Positions 38,544 through 46,720 of a stretch of 64,000 bases of DNA are shown here, in pieces. Each line of letters starts with the position of its first letter. Position 1 is the stretch's first letter. The position numbers and the translations under genes were made by a program. The stretch covers positions 62,001 through 126,000 of the forward strand of contig CAWEET010000001.1 in assembly GCA_963808165.1 (NCBI GenBank), written 5' to 3'. The DNA comes from Thiosocius sp963808165. Its GTDB lineage: Bacteria; Pseudomonadota; Gammaproteobacteria; Chromatiales; Chromatiaceae. The notes under the pieces are model-generated. The model was given only the letters and a program-made list of their open reading frames with translations, was not told the origin of the DNA and made no database searches.

Positions 38544-39719
38544 ATGCCGCAAATCGATGTGCCGCGAGTTCTTCAGATCATGGTGAAGAACAATGCCGCT
38601 GACGTGTTCATGTACACCGGGGCGAAGATTTCCATGAAGACCCCGAAGGGCTTCGCTCAGCTCGGCGAGCCGTTGGATTCCGGGGATGCAGACCGAGCGA
38701 TCCGCGAGATCCTTACGGATGAGAAGCTCAAACACCTGGAGGAACACGGCGAGGTGGATTTTTCGCTGTCCTACAAGGGCATCGGCCGTTTCCGCGGCAA
38801 TGCCTTTCGACAGCGCGGTGAGGCATCACTGGTGTTACGCCATATCAACACCGAGGTGCCGAGTGTGGAAAGCCTGGGGATGCCGAAGATCCTCGAAGAC
38901 CTGGTCATGCAGCGCAACGGTCTGATCCTGGTGGTTGGAGCGACCGGCTCGGGAAAATCGACCACGCTGGCGGCGATGATCGATCATCGCAACGGCAATG
39001 CCGGCGGGCACATCCTTACGCTGGAGGACCCGATCGAATTCGTGCATCAGCACAAGAAGGCGATCGTGGCGCAGCGCGAGATCGGAACGGACACCACATC
39101 GTTCAGCACCGGGATGAAGGCCGCGCTGCGTGAGTCGCCGGACGTTATCCTGATGGGCGAGATCCGTGACCAGGAGACGATGGAATTCGCGCTGAAATTT
39201 GCCAACACCGGGCATCTGGCACTGTCCACGCTGCATGCCAACAACGCCATGACGACGATGGAGCGGATCTTGGGTTTCTACCCGAAGGATGGCATCGAGG
39301 GTCAGGCGAAACGCATTGCGCAGAATCTGCGTGCGATCGTCTGTCAGCGCCTGGTCCCGGGCAGGGAAGGTGGAAAGGTCGCCGCGGTCGAGGTGTTGAT
39401 CAACACCGGCTACATCGCCGATCTGATCGCCAAGATGGAGATTGGCAGTATCAAGGATGCGATCGAACGTGGTGGCCAGTACAAGATGCAATCTTTCGAT
39501 CAGCACCTCGTCAGCCTCTACCGCCAGGGCCGCATCAGCGAGGAGACCGCGATCGAGTTTGCCGATTCGGGTAGCAACGTAAAGATTCAGATCAAGACCG
39601 ACACCGCCGGCAAGAAGGTGGCGAGCAACGTCGATTGGGGCAATGGTCTCGCGCTCGAACCGGCCGAAGGTGATGGCGGTGACGAGGAGGTGATCGTCGC
39701 AGACTTCGGCAAGGTCTGA
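38544..39719 (+). CDS. pilU: PilT/PilU-type twitching motility ATPase (PilU-like)
   Basis: A 391-residue hexameric secretion ATPase that powers type IV pilus retraction. The ATG at 38544 follows AAAGGAGCGATCG, so the upstream open frame from 38406 is excluded. Walker A GATGSGKST is at residues 132-140; the Asp box LTLEDPIEF, Walker B SPDVILMGEIRDQETMEFAL and His box THLS-like HLALSTLHANNA follow. The acidic C-terminal extension past residue 345 and the divergent N-terminus favour PilU over PilT. pilT itself is not adjacent. A terminator follows. Confidence 0.9.
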   Translation: MPQIDVPRVLQIMVKNNAADVFMYTGAKISMKTPKGFAQLGEPLDSGDADRAIREILTDEKLKHLEEHGEVDFSLSYKGIGRFRGNAFRQRGEASLVLRHINTEVPSVESLGMPKILEDLVMQRNGLILVVGATGSGKSTTLAAMIDHRNGNAGGHILTLEDPIEFVHQHKKAIVAQREIGTDTTSFSTGMKAALRESPDVILMGEIRDQETMEFALKFANTGHLALSTLHANNAMTTMERILGFYPKDGIEGQAKRIAQNLRAIVCQRLVPGREGGKVAAVEVLINTGYIADLIAKMEIGSIKDAIERGGQYKMQSFDQHLVSLYRQGRISEETAIEFADSGSNVKIQIKTDTAGKKVASNVDWGNGLALEPAEGDGGDEEVIVADFGKV

Positions 39720-39750
39720 CGCGCCCGGTCACACGGCGCCACCCGTTAAC

Positions 39751-39784
39751 AGCCCCTCGGCGTGATGCCGCAGGGGCTTTTTTT
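39751..39784 (+). terminator. Rho-independent terminator after pilU
   Basis: AGCCCCTCGGC pairs with GCCGCAGGGGCT (one bulge) around GTGAT, followed by seven T at 39778-39784. Lies 31 bp after the pilU stop. Confidence 0.9.
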
Positions 39785-39834
39785 CGCTCGACAGGTGCTG
39801 CTATCTTGAGGTGAATCCTGCAAGGAGAAATTTG

Positions 39835-40257
39835 ATGCCGAGACGTGCGGCTGTTGCTCTCGTCGGGGCGATGCTGCTGGCTGCGTCGGTTTGGGTCAAC
39901 GCGGCCGATGGCTCCGGTTTGGCCGGTAGTGAGTGGAAACCGTTGCGCATCGATGGCCGGGAGGTGCCGGAGGCGTCATCGGCCTTCGTACAGTTTCGGG
40001 GCCAGGGGCGCCTCGAAGGCTTCGGTGGTTGCAACCGGCTGCTCGGTGAGTACGAAGCCAGCGACCGACGGCTGTCCGTCAATGCGGTGGCCGCGACCCG
40101 CAAGGCCTGTGACGACGCCGCGGTAATGCAAGTTGAAAGCGCACTGCTTTCGGCGCTCGAGGACGCGCGCAGCTACCATCGGGAACGGATCAGCTTGGTC
40201 GTTTTCGGCAGTGCCGGCCAGCCGCTGCTCGAAATGCGCCAGACCGACTGGGATTGA
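39835..40257 (+). CDS. META-domain (HslJ-like) secreted protein
   Basis: 140 residues from the ATG at 39835, which follows AAGGAGAAATTTG. A signal peptide (PRRAAVALVGAMLLAASVWVNA) is followed by a single META domain: LAGSEWKPLRIDGREVPEAS, FVQFRGQGRLEGFGGCNRLLGEYE (conserved G-x-x-GCN) and the Cys pair with RKACDDAAVMQVESALLSAL. Members are periplasmic or lipid-attached stress-associated proteins; the precise role is unknown. Monocistronic by context. Confidence 0.82.
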   Translation: MPRRAAVALVGAMLLAASVWVNAADGSGLAGSEWKPLRIDGREVPEASSAFVQFRGQGRLEGFGGCNRLLGEYEASDRRLSVNAVAATRKACDDAAVMQVESALLSALEDARSYHRERISLVVFGSAGQPLLEMRQTDWD

Positions 40258-40742
40258 CCTCCGCCACCCCGGCGCGAGACAGCGTTCGGATCCTTCGCGA
40301 CAGCGACTCGTCAGCCGCCGGTAGTTACCGCAGGCATCGCGCCGTCGCCGCTCGGGGCGCATCCAAACCGCACCCGCAGGATGGCGCGGACAACGGAGTT
40401 CGACAGCAAACACGCTCCGAGGGACCCGGGATATCGCGCCATCAAGGCGATGTCCGCAAAATCATCTGCACCCGTGGTCTCTGTGGTCGATATTGGTGCG
40501 CCCTGTGGGGCGGCCGCACCAGCGTGACGCCCACGCGCCCTTCCCTGGTATTCGGTTCCTCATTTCTTTCAGTAAAAGCAGTGACTTGGGTAACTGGCAC
40601 AACTACTGCATCTAGCAGAACGCTGTCGCTTTGCTGGGCCAGGCTGGTTCAGATCCCGGCATCGGAGCGCCCCGTGTCGAGGCCTTCCTTCGCATCGGTT
40701 AGCCGGCAGTCTCAACATAACTGTAAGGGGAGAAACCCAAGA
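40258..40742 (+). promoter_or_regulatory. Leader and control region of the urea transport operon
   Basis: 485 bp without a gene. It contains a sigma-54-type promoter (separate entry) about 120 bp upstream of urtA. At 40467-40472 (TGCACC) and 40494-40499 (TGGTGC) there are half-sites like those of the NtrC enhancer consensus, about 125-150 bp before the predicted start point, but the 21-bp spacing between them is not the standard one. The urtA ribosome site is TAAGGGGAGAAA near 40722. Confidence 0.5.
40595..40610 (+). promoter_or_regulatory. Sigma-54 promoter of urtA
   Basis: TGGCACAACTACTGCA: the -24 GG (40596-40597) and -12 GC (40608-40609) are separated by exactly 10 bases, matching YTGGCAC-N5-TTGCW except C for the first T of the -12 box. 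The expected start point is near 40621, giving a leader of about 120 nt. Nitrogen-limitation control of urea uptake by RpoN/NtrC is well known; assignment here is by pattern. Confidence 0.75.
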
Positions 40743-42035
40743 ATGAGTTTTGCCAACAAGATACGTCGACTGTCGCTGACGGTCTCAGCCGTGACCGTCC
40801 TGGGGCTCGCCGGGGCGGCGCAGGGCGCGGACACCATCAAGGTCGGGGTGCTGCACTCCTTGTCCGGGACCATGGCGATCTCCGAGACCACCCTGAAAGA
40901 CACGATGCTGATGCTCATCGAGGAGCAGAACAAAAAGGGTGGTCTGCTGGGCAAGCAGCTGGAGCCCGTTGTGGTCGACCCAGCGTCCAATTGGCCACTG
41001 TTTGCAGAAAAGGCGCGCGAACTGATCGAAAAGGAAAAGGTCTCAGCGGTGTTCGGTTGCTGGACCTCGGTATCGCGCAAATCCGTGCTGCCGGTGTTCG
41101 AGGAGCTCAACAGCCTGTTGTTCTACCCGGTGCAGTACGAAGGTGAGGAATCATCCAAGAACGTTTTCTACACGGGCGCCGCGCCCAACCAGCAGGCCAT
41201 TCCGGCCGTCGACTATCTGATGGAGCAGGGTGTCGAACGTTGGGTGCTGGCGGGCACCGACTATGTCTACCCACGCACCACGAACAAGATCCTCGAGGCC
41301 TACCTGAAAGCCAAAGGTGTCGCTGCCGATGACGTCATGATCAACTACACGCCGTTCGGTCACTCCGACTGGCAATCGATCGTTGCCGACATCAAGAAGT
41401 TCGGTTCGACCGGCAAGAAGACCGCGGTGGTCTCGACCATCAACGGTGACGCCAACGTGCCTTTCTACAAGGAACTCGGCAACCAGGGGATCTCGGCCGA
41501 GGACATCCCGGTCGTGGCCTTTTCGGTCGGTGAAGAGGAGTTGTCCGGGATCGATACCAAGCCATTGGTCGGCCATCTCGCCGCCTGGAACTATTTCATG
41601 AGCGTCGAGAGCGATCAGAACGACGGATTCATCGAGGCCTGGCAGGAGTTCATCAAGAGCGAAGATCGCGTCACCAATGATCCGATGGAGGCGCACTATA
41701 TTGGCTTCAACATGTGGGTCGAGGCGGTGAAGAAGGCCGGTACCACCGATCCGGATGCGGTCGGTGAGGCGCTCATCGGTGTCGCGGTACCCAATCTGTC
41801 TGGCGGCCTGTCGGCGATGATGCCGAACCACCACATCACCAAGCCGGTGCTGATTGGCGAGATCCAGGACGACGGTCAGTTCCAGATCGTCTCGCAGACC
41901 CCGGGTCTGGTCGTCGGCGACGCCTGGTCCGACTATCTGGAGGGTTCGAAGGATCTGATCGCCGATTGGCGTAAACCGCTTTCCTGCGGCAACTACAACG
42001 TCAAGACGTCGAATTGTTCCGGCCAGAACTACTGA
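40743..42035 (+). CDS. urtA: Urea ABC transporter substrate-binding protein
   Basis: 430 residues from the ATG at 40743 (ribosome site AAGGGGAGAAACCC); the upstream open frame from 40254 is spurious. Signal peptide to about AAQGA, then DTIKVGVLHSLSGTMAISET, the HAAT-family type I fold. GCWTSVSRKSVLPVFEELNSLLFYPVQYEGEE and NQQAIPAVDYLM are typical UrtA segments rather than branched-amino-acid binders. Ends CGNYNVKTSNCSGQNY. The periplasmic receptor for the urtBCDE importer; a strong stem-loop follows. Confidence 0.95.
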   Translation: MSFANKIRRLSLTVSAVTVLGLAGAAQGADTIKVGVLHSLSGTMAISETTLKDTMLMLIEEQNKKGGLLGKQLEPVVVDPASNWPLFAEKARELIEKEKVSAVFGCWTSVSRKSVLPVFEELNSLLFYPVQYEGEESSKNVFYTGAAPNQQAIPAVDYLMEQGVERWVLAGTDYVYPRTTNKILEAYLKAKGVAADDVMINYTPFGHSDWQSIVADIKKFGSTGKKTAVVSTINGDANVPFYKELGNQGISAEDIPVVAFSVGEEELSGIDTKPLVGHLAAWNYFMSVESDQNDGFIEAWQEFIKSEDRVTNDPMEAHYIGFNMWVEAVKKAGTTDPDAVGEALIGVAVPNLSGGLSAMMPNHHITKPVLIGEIQDDGQFQIVSQTPGLVVGDAWSDYLEGSKDLIADWRKPLSCGNYNVKTSNCSGQNY

Positions 42036-42057
42036 TCTGACGACGCTGTGCAAGCGC

Positions 42058-42088
42058 GTGGCACCGGTGTCCCGTTCACCGGTGCCAC
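42058..42088 (+). promoter_or_regulatory. Stem-loop between urtA and urtB
   Basis: A perfect 12-bp stem, GTGGCACCGGTG (42058-42069) and CACCGGTGCCAC (42077-42088), with a 7-nt loop and no T-run. Such hairpins after binding-protein genes usually protect the upstream mRNA, giving more receptor than permease. Here that would favour UrtA over UrtBCDE. Confidence 0.75.
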
Positions 42089-42122
42089 ATCCCGCCGAAC
42101 CCAACCATAGAAGCCTGATCCC

Positions 42123-43730
42123 ATGTTGCGACCGGTCGTGACCCTAATGTTGCTGTGCCTGATGTCCCCGCTGCTTGCAGCTGATATCGAGACCGGCGAC
42201 CCTGCCCTGGATGCCGCTTTCGTCCAGATCCTCGACCGCGACTTCGACATCAAAGTACAGGGCGTGGCGGCGCTAGCCGCGACCGGCAATCCCAAGCTGA
42301 CAGAGTTGCTGCACGGTCTGTTGGAAGGCGAACTGCGCTATCTGAAAAAGAACAAGCGCCTGGTATGGCTGCGTAAGCAGGGTGGCGGTCTGATTGCTAT
42401 CGATGCGCTGACCGATACAGACTACGGCAAGTTCAGCAAGCGTAAATTCCGCAAGCTCCCGATCAACAATGCGATGCGCGGCCAGATACGCGGTCTGCTG
42501 GCGCAACTGGAGCTGGCCGACCCCGACCCCGCGGTACGGCTTGCGGCGGTCAATGCGATGCTCGATGCCAGCGAGCCGGAGCATGCCGAGTTGTTCGCCC
42601 GGCTGCTGGAGAAAGAACCGGACCCGACCGTACGCGAGGCGATGGCCTCAGCGGCCGCATTGGCCCGGCTGAGTGACCCGGATCCGGAGCGGCGGCGCAT
42701 GGCCGTCGCGAGCGTGGCCGAAAGCCTCGAACCCGCAGTGCGCAATGGCCTGACCCGCCTGGCGGAAAACGATCCCGACGAGACTGTGCGCGCCGAGGCT
42801 GCTGCGGCCCTCGAGAAGATCCATTCCCGGGCCAAATTCTACGGACATCTGGAGACGTTGTTCTTCGGTTTGAGTGCGGGGTCGGTGCTGGTACTGGCCG
42901 CGATCGGCCTCGCAATCACATTCGGCGTCATGGGCGTGATCAATATGGCGCACGGCGAGCTGATCATGCTGGGCGCCTACACCACATATCTGATCCAGCA
43001 GGCCATGCCGGACATGACAGGCCTGTCCGTGCTGCTTGCCGTCCCGGCGGCCTTCCTGGTGTCTGGTGCGGTCGGCATAGCGATCGAGCGCGGCGTGATA
43101 CGTTTTCTCTACGGCCGGCCGCTCGAAACCCTGCTAGCCACTTTCGGCATAAGCCTGATACTTCAGCAGCTGGTGCGTACCCTGATATCGCCACAGAACG
43201 TACCGGTGTCGAACCCGGAATTCCTCAGTGGCTCCTGGCAGATCAACAGCTTGTTGTCGTTGACCTACAACCGGCTGTATATCTTCGTCTTCTGCTTGCT
43301 GGTCTTTGCCGCACTGTTCTTTGTGCTCAAACGCACCCGGCTCGGTCTGCAGGTGCGAGCGGTATCGCAGAATCGGGCGATGGCGCGTGCGATGGGCGTG
43401 CGTTCGGCGCGGGTCGATGCCCTGACCTTTGGTTTGGGTTCGGGCATCGCGGGAGTCGCCGGGGTGGCGCTGTCGCAGCTCACCAATGTCGGGCCCAATC
43501 TCGGCCAATCCTACATCGTCGACAGTTTCATGGTGGTGGTGTTCGGTGGCGTCGGCAACCTCTGGGGCACGCTGATCGGCGGTCTCGGCCTCGGCATAGC
43601 CAACAAGATAATGGAACCTTGGGCCGGGGCCGTCCTGGCCAAGATCCTGGTGCTGGTGTTCATCATCCTATTCATTCAGAAGCGCCCGCGCGGCTTGTTC
43701 CCGCAAAAGGGCCGCGCGGCGGAGGGTTGA
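42123..43730 (+). CDS. urtB: Urea ABC transporter permease UrtB with extended N-terminal domain
   Basis: 535 residues. The permease core (about 240-530, with FGVMGVINMAHGELIMLGAYTTYL and AFLVSGAVGIAIERGVIRFLYGR) is LivH-like. The first about 235 residues are extra: a signal peptide (MLRPVVTLMLLCLMSPLLAAD) and tandem alpha-helical repeats of HEAT type (LELADPDPAVRLAAVNAMLD, RLAENDPDETVRAEAAAALE), probably periplasmic. This extension is common in proteobacterial UrtB proteins. Works with UrtC, UrtD and UrtE. Confidence 0.94.
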   Translation: MLRPVVTLMLLCLMSPLLAADIETGDPALDAAFVQILDRDFDIKVQGVAALAATGNPKLTELLHGLLEGELRYLKKNKRLVWLRKQGGGLIAIDALTDTDYGKFSKRKFRKLPINNAMRGQIRGLLAQLELADPDPAVRLAAVNAMLDASEPEHAELFARLLEKEPDPTVREAMASAAALARLSDPDPERRRMAVASVAESLEPAVRNGLTRLAENDPDETVRAEAAAALEKIHSRAKFYGHLETLFFGLSAGSVLVLAAIGLAITFGVMGVINMAHGELIMLGAYTTYLIQQAMPDMTGLSVLLAVPAAFLVSGAVGIAIERGVIRFLYGRPLETLLATFGISLILQQLVRTLISPQNVPVSNPEFLSGSWQINSLLSLTYNRLYIFVFCLLVFAALFFVLKRTRLGLQVRAVSQNRAMARAMGVRSARVDALTFGLGSGIAGVAGVALSQLTNVGPNLGQSYIVDSFMVVVFGGVGNLWGTLIGGLGLGIANKIMEPWAGAVLAKILVLVFIILFIQKRPRGLFPQKGRAAEG

Positions 43731-43737
43731 GTCCGAC

Positions 43738-44826
43738 ATGCTGATCTCACGCATACTCAAGGGCGACCGCGGTGGGCAGGTTTTTCTGCTCGTGCTGCTG
43801 GCCACGCTCATTGCGGTGCCGATCCTCAACGGTCTGCCGGCGGATCACCCGATGCACCTGTCGACCTATAGCGTCACCTTGATCGGCAAATACCTGACCT
43901 ATGCGCTGTTGGCCGTCGCGGTCGATCTGGTATGGGGTTATCTGGGCATCCTCAGCCTTGGGCACGCCGCGTTCTTTGCGCTCGGCGGATACGCGATGGG
44001 CATGTATCTGATGCGCCAGATCGGCGAGCGAGGGGTCTATGGCCACCCCGAGCTTCCCGACTTCATGGTGTTCCTGAACTTGCAGGAGCTGCCCTGGTTC
44101 TGGTACGGCTTCGACCAGTTCTGGTTCGCTGCGCTGATGGTATTTCTCATCCCGGGCCTGCTCGCCTTCGTGTTCGGCTGGCTGGCGTTTCGGTCACGCG
44201 TGACCGGTGTCTATCTCTCGATCATCACCCAGGCCCTCACTTACGCGCTGATGCTCGCCTTCTTCCGAAACGAGATGGGTTTCGGCGGCAACAACGGCCT
44301 GACCGACTTCAAGGACATCCTGGGCTTCAGTCTGCAGGCCGACAGCACACGCCTCGGGCTTTTCATCGCCTCGGGTGTCGCGCTGGCGCTGGGCTATCTG
44401 GCCTGTCGTGCACTGGTGAAGTCACGCCTCGGCCGGGTCGCGGTGGCGATCAGGGATACCGAGGACCGTACCCGCTTTATCGGCTACAAGGTGGAACATG
44501 TAAAACTCGCGATCTTCACGTTTTCGGCGATGCTGGCAGGACTCGCCGGGGCGCTGTATGTGCCGCAGGTCGGGATTATCAATCCCGGAGAGTTTGCTCC
44601 GCTGAACTCGATCGAGGTGGTGATCTGGGTCGCGATGGGTGGCAGGGCCACGCTGTACGGCGCAGTGCTGGGCGCGATCGGCGTCAATTATGCAAAGACC
44701 TGGTTCACGGCTGCATTTCCCGAGGTCTGGCTGTTCGCCCTCGGTGCGCTGTTCGTGCTGGTCACCCTGCTACTGCCGCGTGGCATCGCCGGACTTTGGC
44801 GGCGCAAGGCGGAGGCCGTGGCATGA
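43738..44826 (+). CDS. urtC: Urea ABC transporter permease UrtC
   Basis: A 362-residue LivM-like permease with about ten hydrophobic helices. GYLGILSLGHAAFFALGGYAMGMYL, FRSRVTGVYLSIITQALTYALMLAFFRNEMGFGGNNGLTDF and RFIGYKVEHVKLAIFTFSAMLAGLAGALY are characteristic UrtC stretches. 7 bp after urtB, and its TGA overlaps the urtD ATG (ATGA). Forms the heterodimeric channel with UrtB. Confidence 0.95.
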   Translation: MLISRILKGDRGGQVFLLVLLATLIAVPILNGLPADHPMHLSTYSVTLIGKYLTYALLAVAVDLVWGYLGILSLGHAAFFALGGYAMGMYLMRQIGERGVYGHPELPDFMVFLNLQELPWFWYGFDQFWFAALMVFLIPGLLAFVFGWLAFRSRVTGVYLSIITQALTYALMLAFFRNEMGFGGNNGLTDFKDILGFSLQADSTRLGLFIASGVALALGYLACRALVKSRLGRVAVAIRDTEDRTRFIGYKVEHVKLAIFTFSAMLAGLAGALYVPQVGIINPGEFAPLNSIEVVIWVAMGGRATLYGAVLGAIGVNYAKTWFTAAFPEVWLFALGALFVLVTLLLPRGIAGLWRRKAEAVA

Positions 44827-45644
44827 GCGCCGTGCAGGAGATGTTTCGGCGCGACCGGGTATTCGACTTCATGGTGCCCAAGGTGGTCGAGGGCCTGGAT
44901 CTCTCGCATGGGACCGTACTGTACATGGAAGACGTCTCGGTCACCTTTGACGGTTTCCGGGCGATCAACGATCTGAATTTTTACGTCAATGCGGGAGAAC
45001 TGCGGTGTCTGATCGGGCCGAACGGGGCCGGCAAGACGACCATGATGGACATCATTACGGGCAAGACCCGTCCGGATACTGGCACCTGCTGGTTCGGGGC
45101 GAGTATGAACCTGTTGCAGATGAGCGAACCCGAGATTGCGCAGGCGGGGATCGGGCGAAAATTTCAGAAGCCGACGGTGTTCGAACATCACAGCGTGTTC
45201 GAGAACCTCGAGTTGTCGATGGCCGGGCCCAAGGGCGTTTGGCGCACGCTGCGCGCACGCCTGAACGCCGACCAACGGCAGCGCATCGAAGAAGTGCTGG
45301 AACTGATCGGCCTGAACGACGAGTCACAACGCCAGGCCGGTGCCTTGTCGCACGGTCAGAAGCAGTGGCTGGAGATCGGCATGCTGCTGATGCAGAACCC
45401 GCTGCTCCTGCTGGTCGACGAGCCGGCCGCTGGGATGACCCATCAGGAGATGGATCGCACCGTGGAACTGCTGTCCTCGCTGGCGGGTGACCATTCGGTG
45501 GTTGTCGTGGAACACGACATGGACTTCGTGCGCGCACTGAATTCGCGGGTTACCGTGCTGCACCAGGGCTCGGTGTTGGCCGAGGGCAACATGGACCAGG
45601 TGCAGAGTGATCCGAAAGTGGTGGAGGTGTACCTTGGCGAGTAG
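44823..45644 (+). CDS. urtD: Urea ABC transporter ATP-binding protein UrtD
   Basis: 273 residues. Walker A GPNGAGKTTMMDIITG, Q-loop near IGRKFQKPTVFEHHSVFENL, signature GALSHGQKQWLEIGMLLMQNP, Walker B LLLLVDEPAAGMT and H-loop VVVEHDMDFV are all present. The N-terminal FDFMVPKVVEGLDLSHGTVLYMEDV extension is typical of UrtD. Start overlaps the urtC stop. A 200-bp gap then separates it from urtE, containing a partial urtE copy. Confidence 0.95.
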   Translation: MSAVQEMFRRDRVFDFMVPKVVEGLDLSHGTVLYMEDVSVTFDGFRAINDLNFYVNAGELRCLIGPNGAGKTTMMDIITGKTRPDTGTCWFGASMNLLQMSEPEIAQAGIGRKFQKPTVFEHHSVFENLELSMAGPKGVWRTLRARLNADQRQRIEEVLELIGLNDESQRQAGALSHGQKQWLEIGMLLMQNPLLLLVDEPAAGMTHQEMDRTVELLSSLAGDHSVVVVEHDMDFVRALNSRVTVLHQGSVLAEGNMDQVQSDPKVVEVYLGE

Positions 45645-45668
45645 TGCGCCCCGGTCCGGAGCATCGAG

Positions 45669-45735
45669 ATGCGAAAGATGGAACAACTGAAACGATATTG
45701 CGGTCAGTCGCACTCGCCGTGGGGTGAGTCGGGAC
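45669..45735 (+). pseudogene. Remnant of a second urtE 5' end
   Basis: Positions 45669-45735 read MRKMEQLKRYCGQSHSPWGE, a clear cognate of the urtE start MLKIEQLNQYYGQSHTLWDL 176 bp further on. Base differences include silent ones (GAA/GAG, CAA/CAG), so it is diverged rather than a recent copy. After about 20 codons similarity is lost, and the frame runs on in Arg/Gly-rich noise to 45851. Probably left by a tandem duplication followed by deletion. Confidence 0.75.
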
Positions 45736-45844
45736 CGTTCGCCCGGTGGGCGGACGCAGCCCGGCGAACGCCCGGCAGGGAAGCCGGGCTGGACCGTGGC
45801 GACAGGGATGTCTCGTGTGCGTGCCCTAAAATGAAGGTGATGCG

Positions 45845-46540
45845 ATGCTGAAGATCGAGCAGCTGAATCAGTATTACGGTCAGTCGCACACGCTGTGGGA
45901 TCTCGACCTCGACGTGCCCGCGGGTCAATGCACTGTGCTGATGGGACGCAATGGCGTAGGCAAGACCACCCTGCTCCAATGCATCATGGGCCTGTTGAAG
46001 GTCAAATCCGGCATCCTTCAGTACGACGGCACGGATCTCACCGGCGTGGGCGCCGAGCAGCGCGCCCCCCTGGGGATCGGTTACGTCCCGCAGGGCAGGC
46101 AGATATTCCCATTGTTGAGCGTCGAGGAGAACCTGCTGATCGGTCTGCCGGCGCGACGAGATGGACTGCGCAAGGTGCCCGACTATATTTTCGATCTCTT
46201 TCCGGTGCTCAGGGAGATGCTCGGGCGTCGCGGCGGGGATTTGTCCGGCGGACAGCAGCAGCAACTGGCGATCGGTCGCGCCTTGGTCACTGACCCCAAG
46301 CTGCTGATGCTGGATGAGCCTACCGAGGGTATTCAGCCGAACATCGTCGCCGAGATCGGCAGCATCGTGCGTCGTCTGAACCAGGAGATGGGGCTCACCG
46401 TGTTGCTGGTCGAACAAAAACTGCCGTTCGCACGCAAGGTCGCTGATCGTTTCTGCTTGCTGGACCGAGGCCGCGCGGTTGCCGCTGGCGAGATGGTGGA
46501 GATGAACGACGACCTCATCCAACAGTATCTGACCGTATAG
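45845..46540 (+). CDS. urtE: Urea ABC transporter ATP-binding protein UrtE
   Basis: 231 residues, LivF-like. MLKIEQLNQYYGQSHTLWDLDLDVP start, Walker A GRNGVGKTTLLQCIMG, Q-loop IGYVPQGRQIFPLLSVEENL, signature DLSGGQQQQLAIGRALVTDP, Walker B LLMLDEPTEGIQPNIV and switch His replaced by VEQKLPFARKVADRF (Gln in the LLVEQ motif, usual for UrtE). Second ATPase of the importer. 180 bp before ureD, which starts the urease part of the locus. Confidence 0.95.
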   Translation: MLKIEQLNQYYGQSHTLWDLDLDVPAGQCTVLMGRNGVGKTTLLQCIMGLLKVKSGILQYDGTDLTGVGAEQRAPLGIGYVPQGRQIFPLLSVEENLLIGLPARRDGLRKVPDYIFDLFPVLREMLGRRGGDLSGGQQQQLAIGRALVTDPKLLMLDEPTEGIQPNIVAEIGSIVRRLNQEMGLTVLLVEQKLPFARKVADRFCLLDRGRAVAAGEMVEMNDDLIQQYLTV

Positions 46541-46720
46541 TCCTATACTCGGGGCCGTGATTAGAACGTCTGTCCGGACTTTCGCGATGTGCGGTGTCAA
46601 CAGCGATGTGCAGCGCTCCGGTGCCCGTCGGCCCAGGTCGTGGCAGGCCGCCGGGCGCCTTCGTCCTGCATCGGCCCCAATCCGGCTTCGAGCCATGCGT
46701 GCGCAACGGTGCGCTGTGCG

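Noticed and set aside
40467..40499. A canonical NtrC enhancer pair
   Set aside because: Half-sites are present but spaced 21 bp apart instead of the usual 5; kept only as a weak note in the leader entry.
43932..44820. In-frame upstream extension of urtD across urtC
   Set aside because: urtC is intact in another frame; the ATG at 44823 overlapping its stop is the real urtD start.
45669..45851. 60-codon ORF as a functional gene ahead of urtE
   Set aside because: Only the first about 20 codons resemble anything (urtE); the rest is noise, so treated as a remnant.
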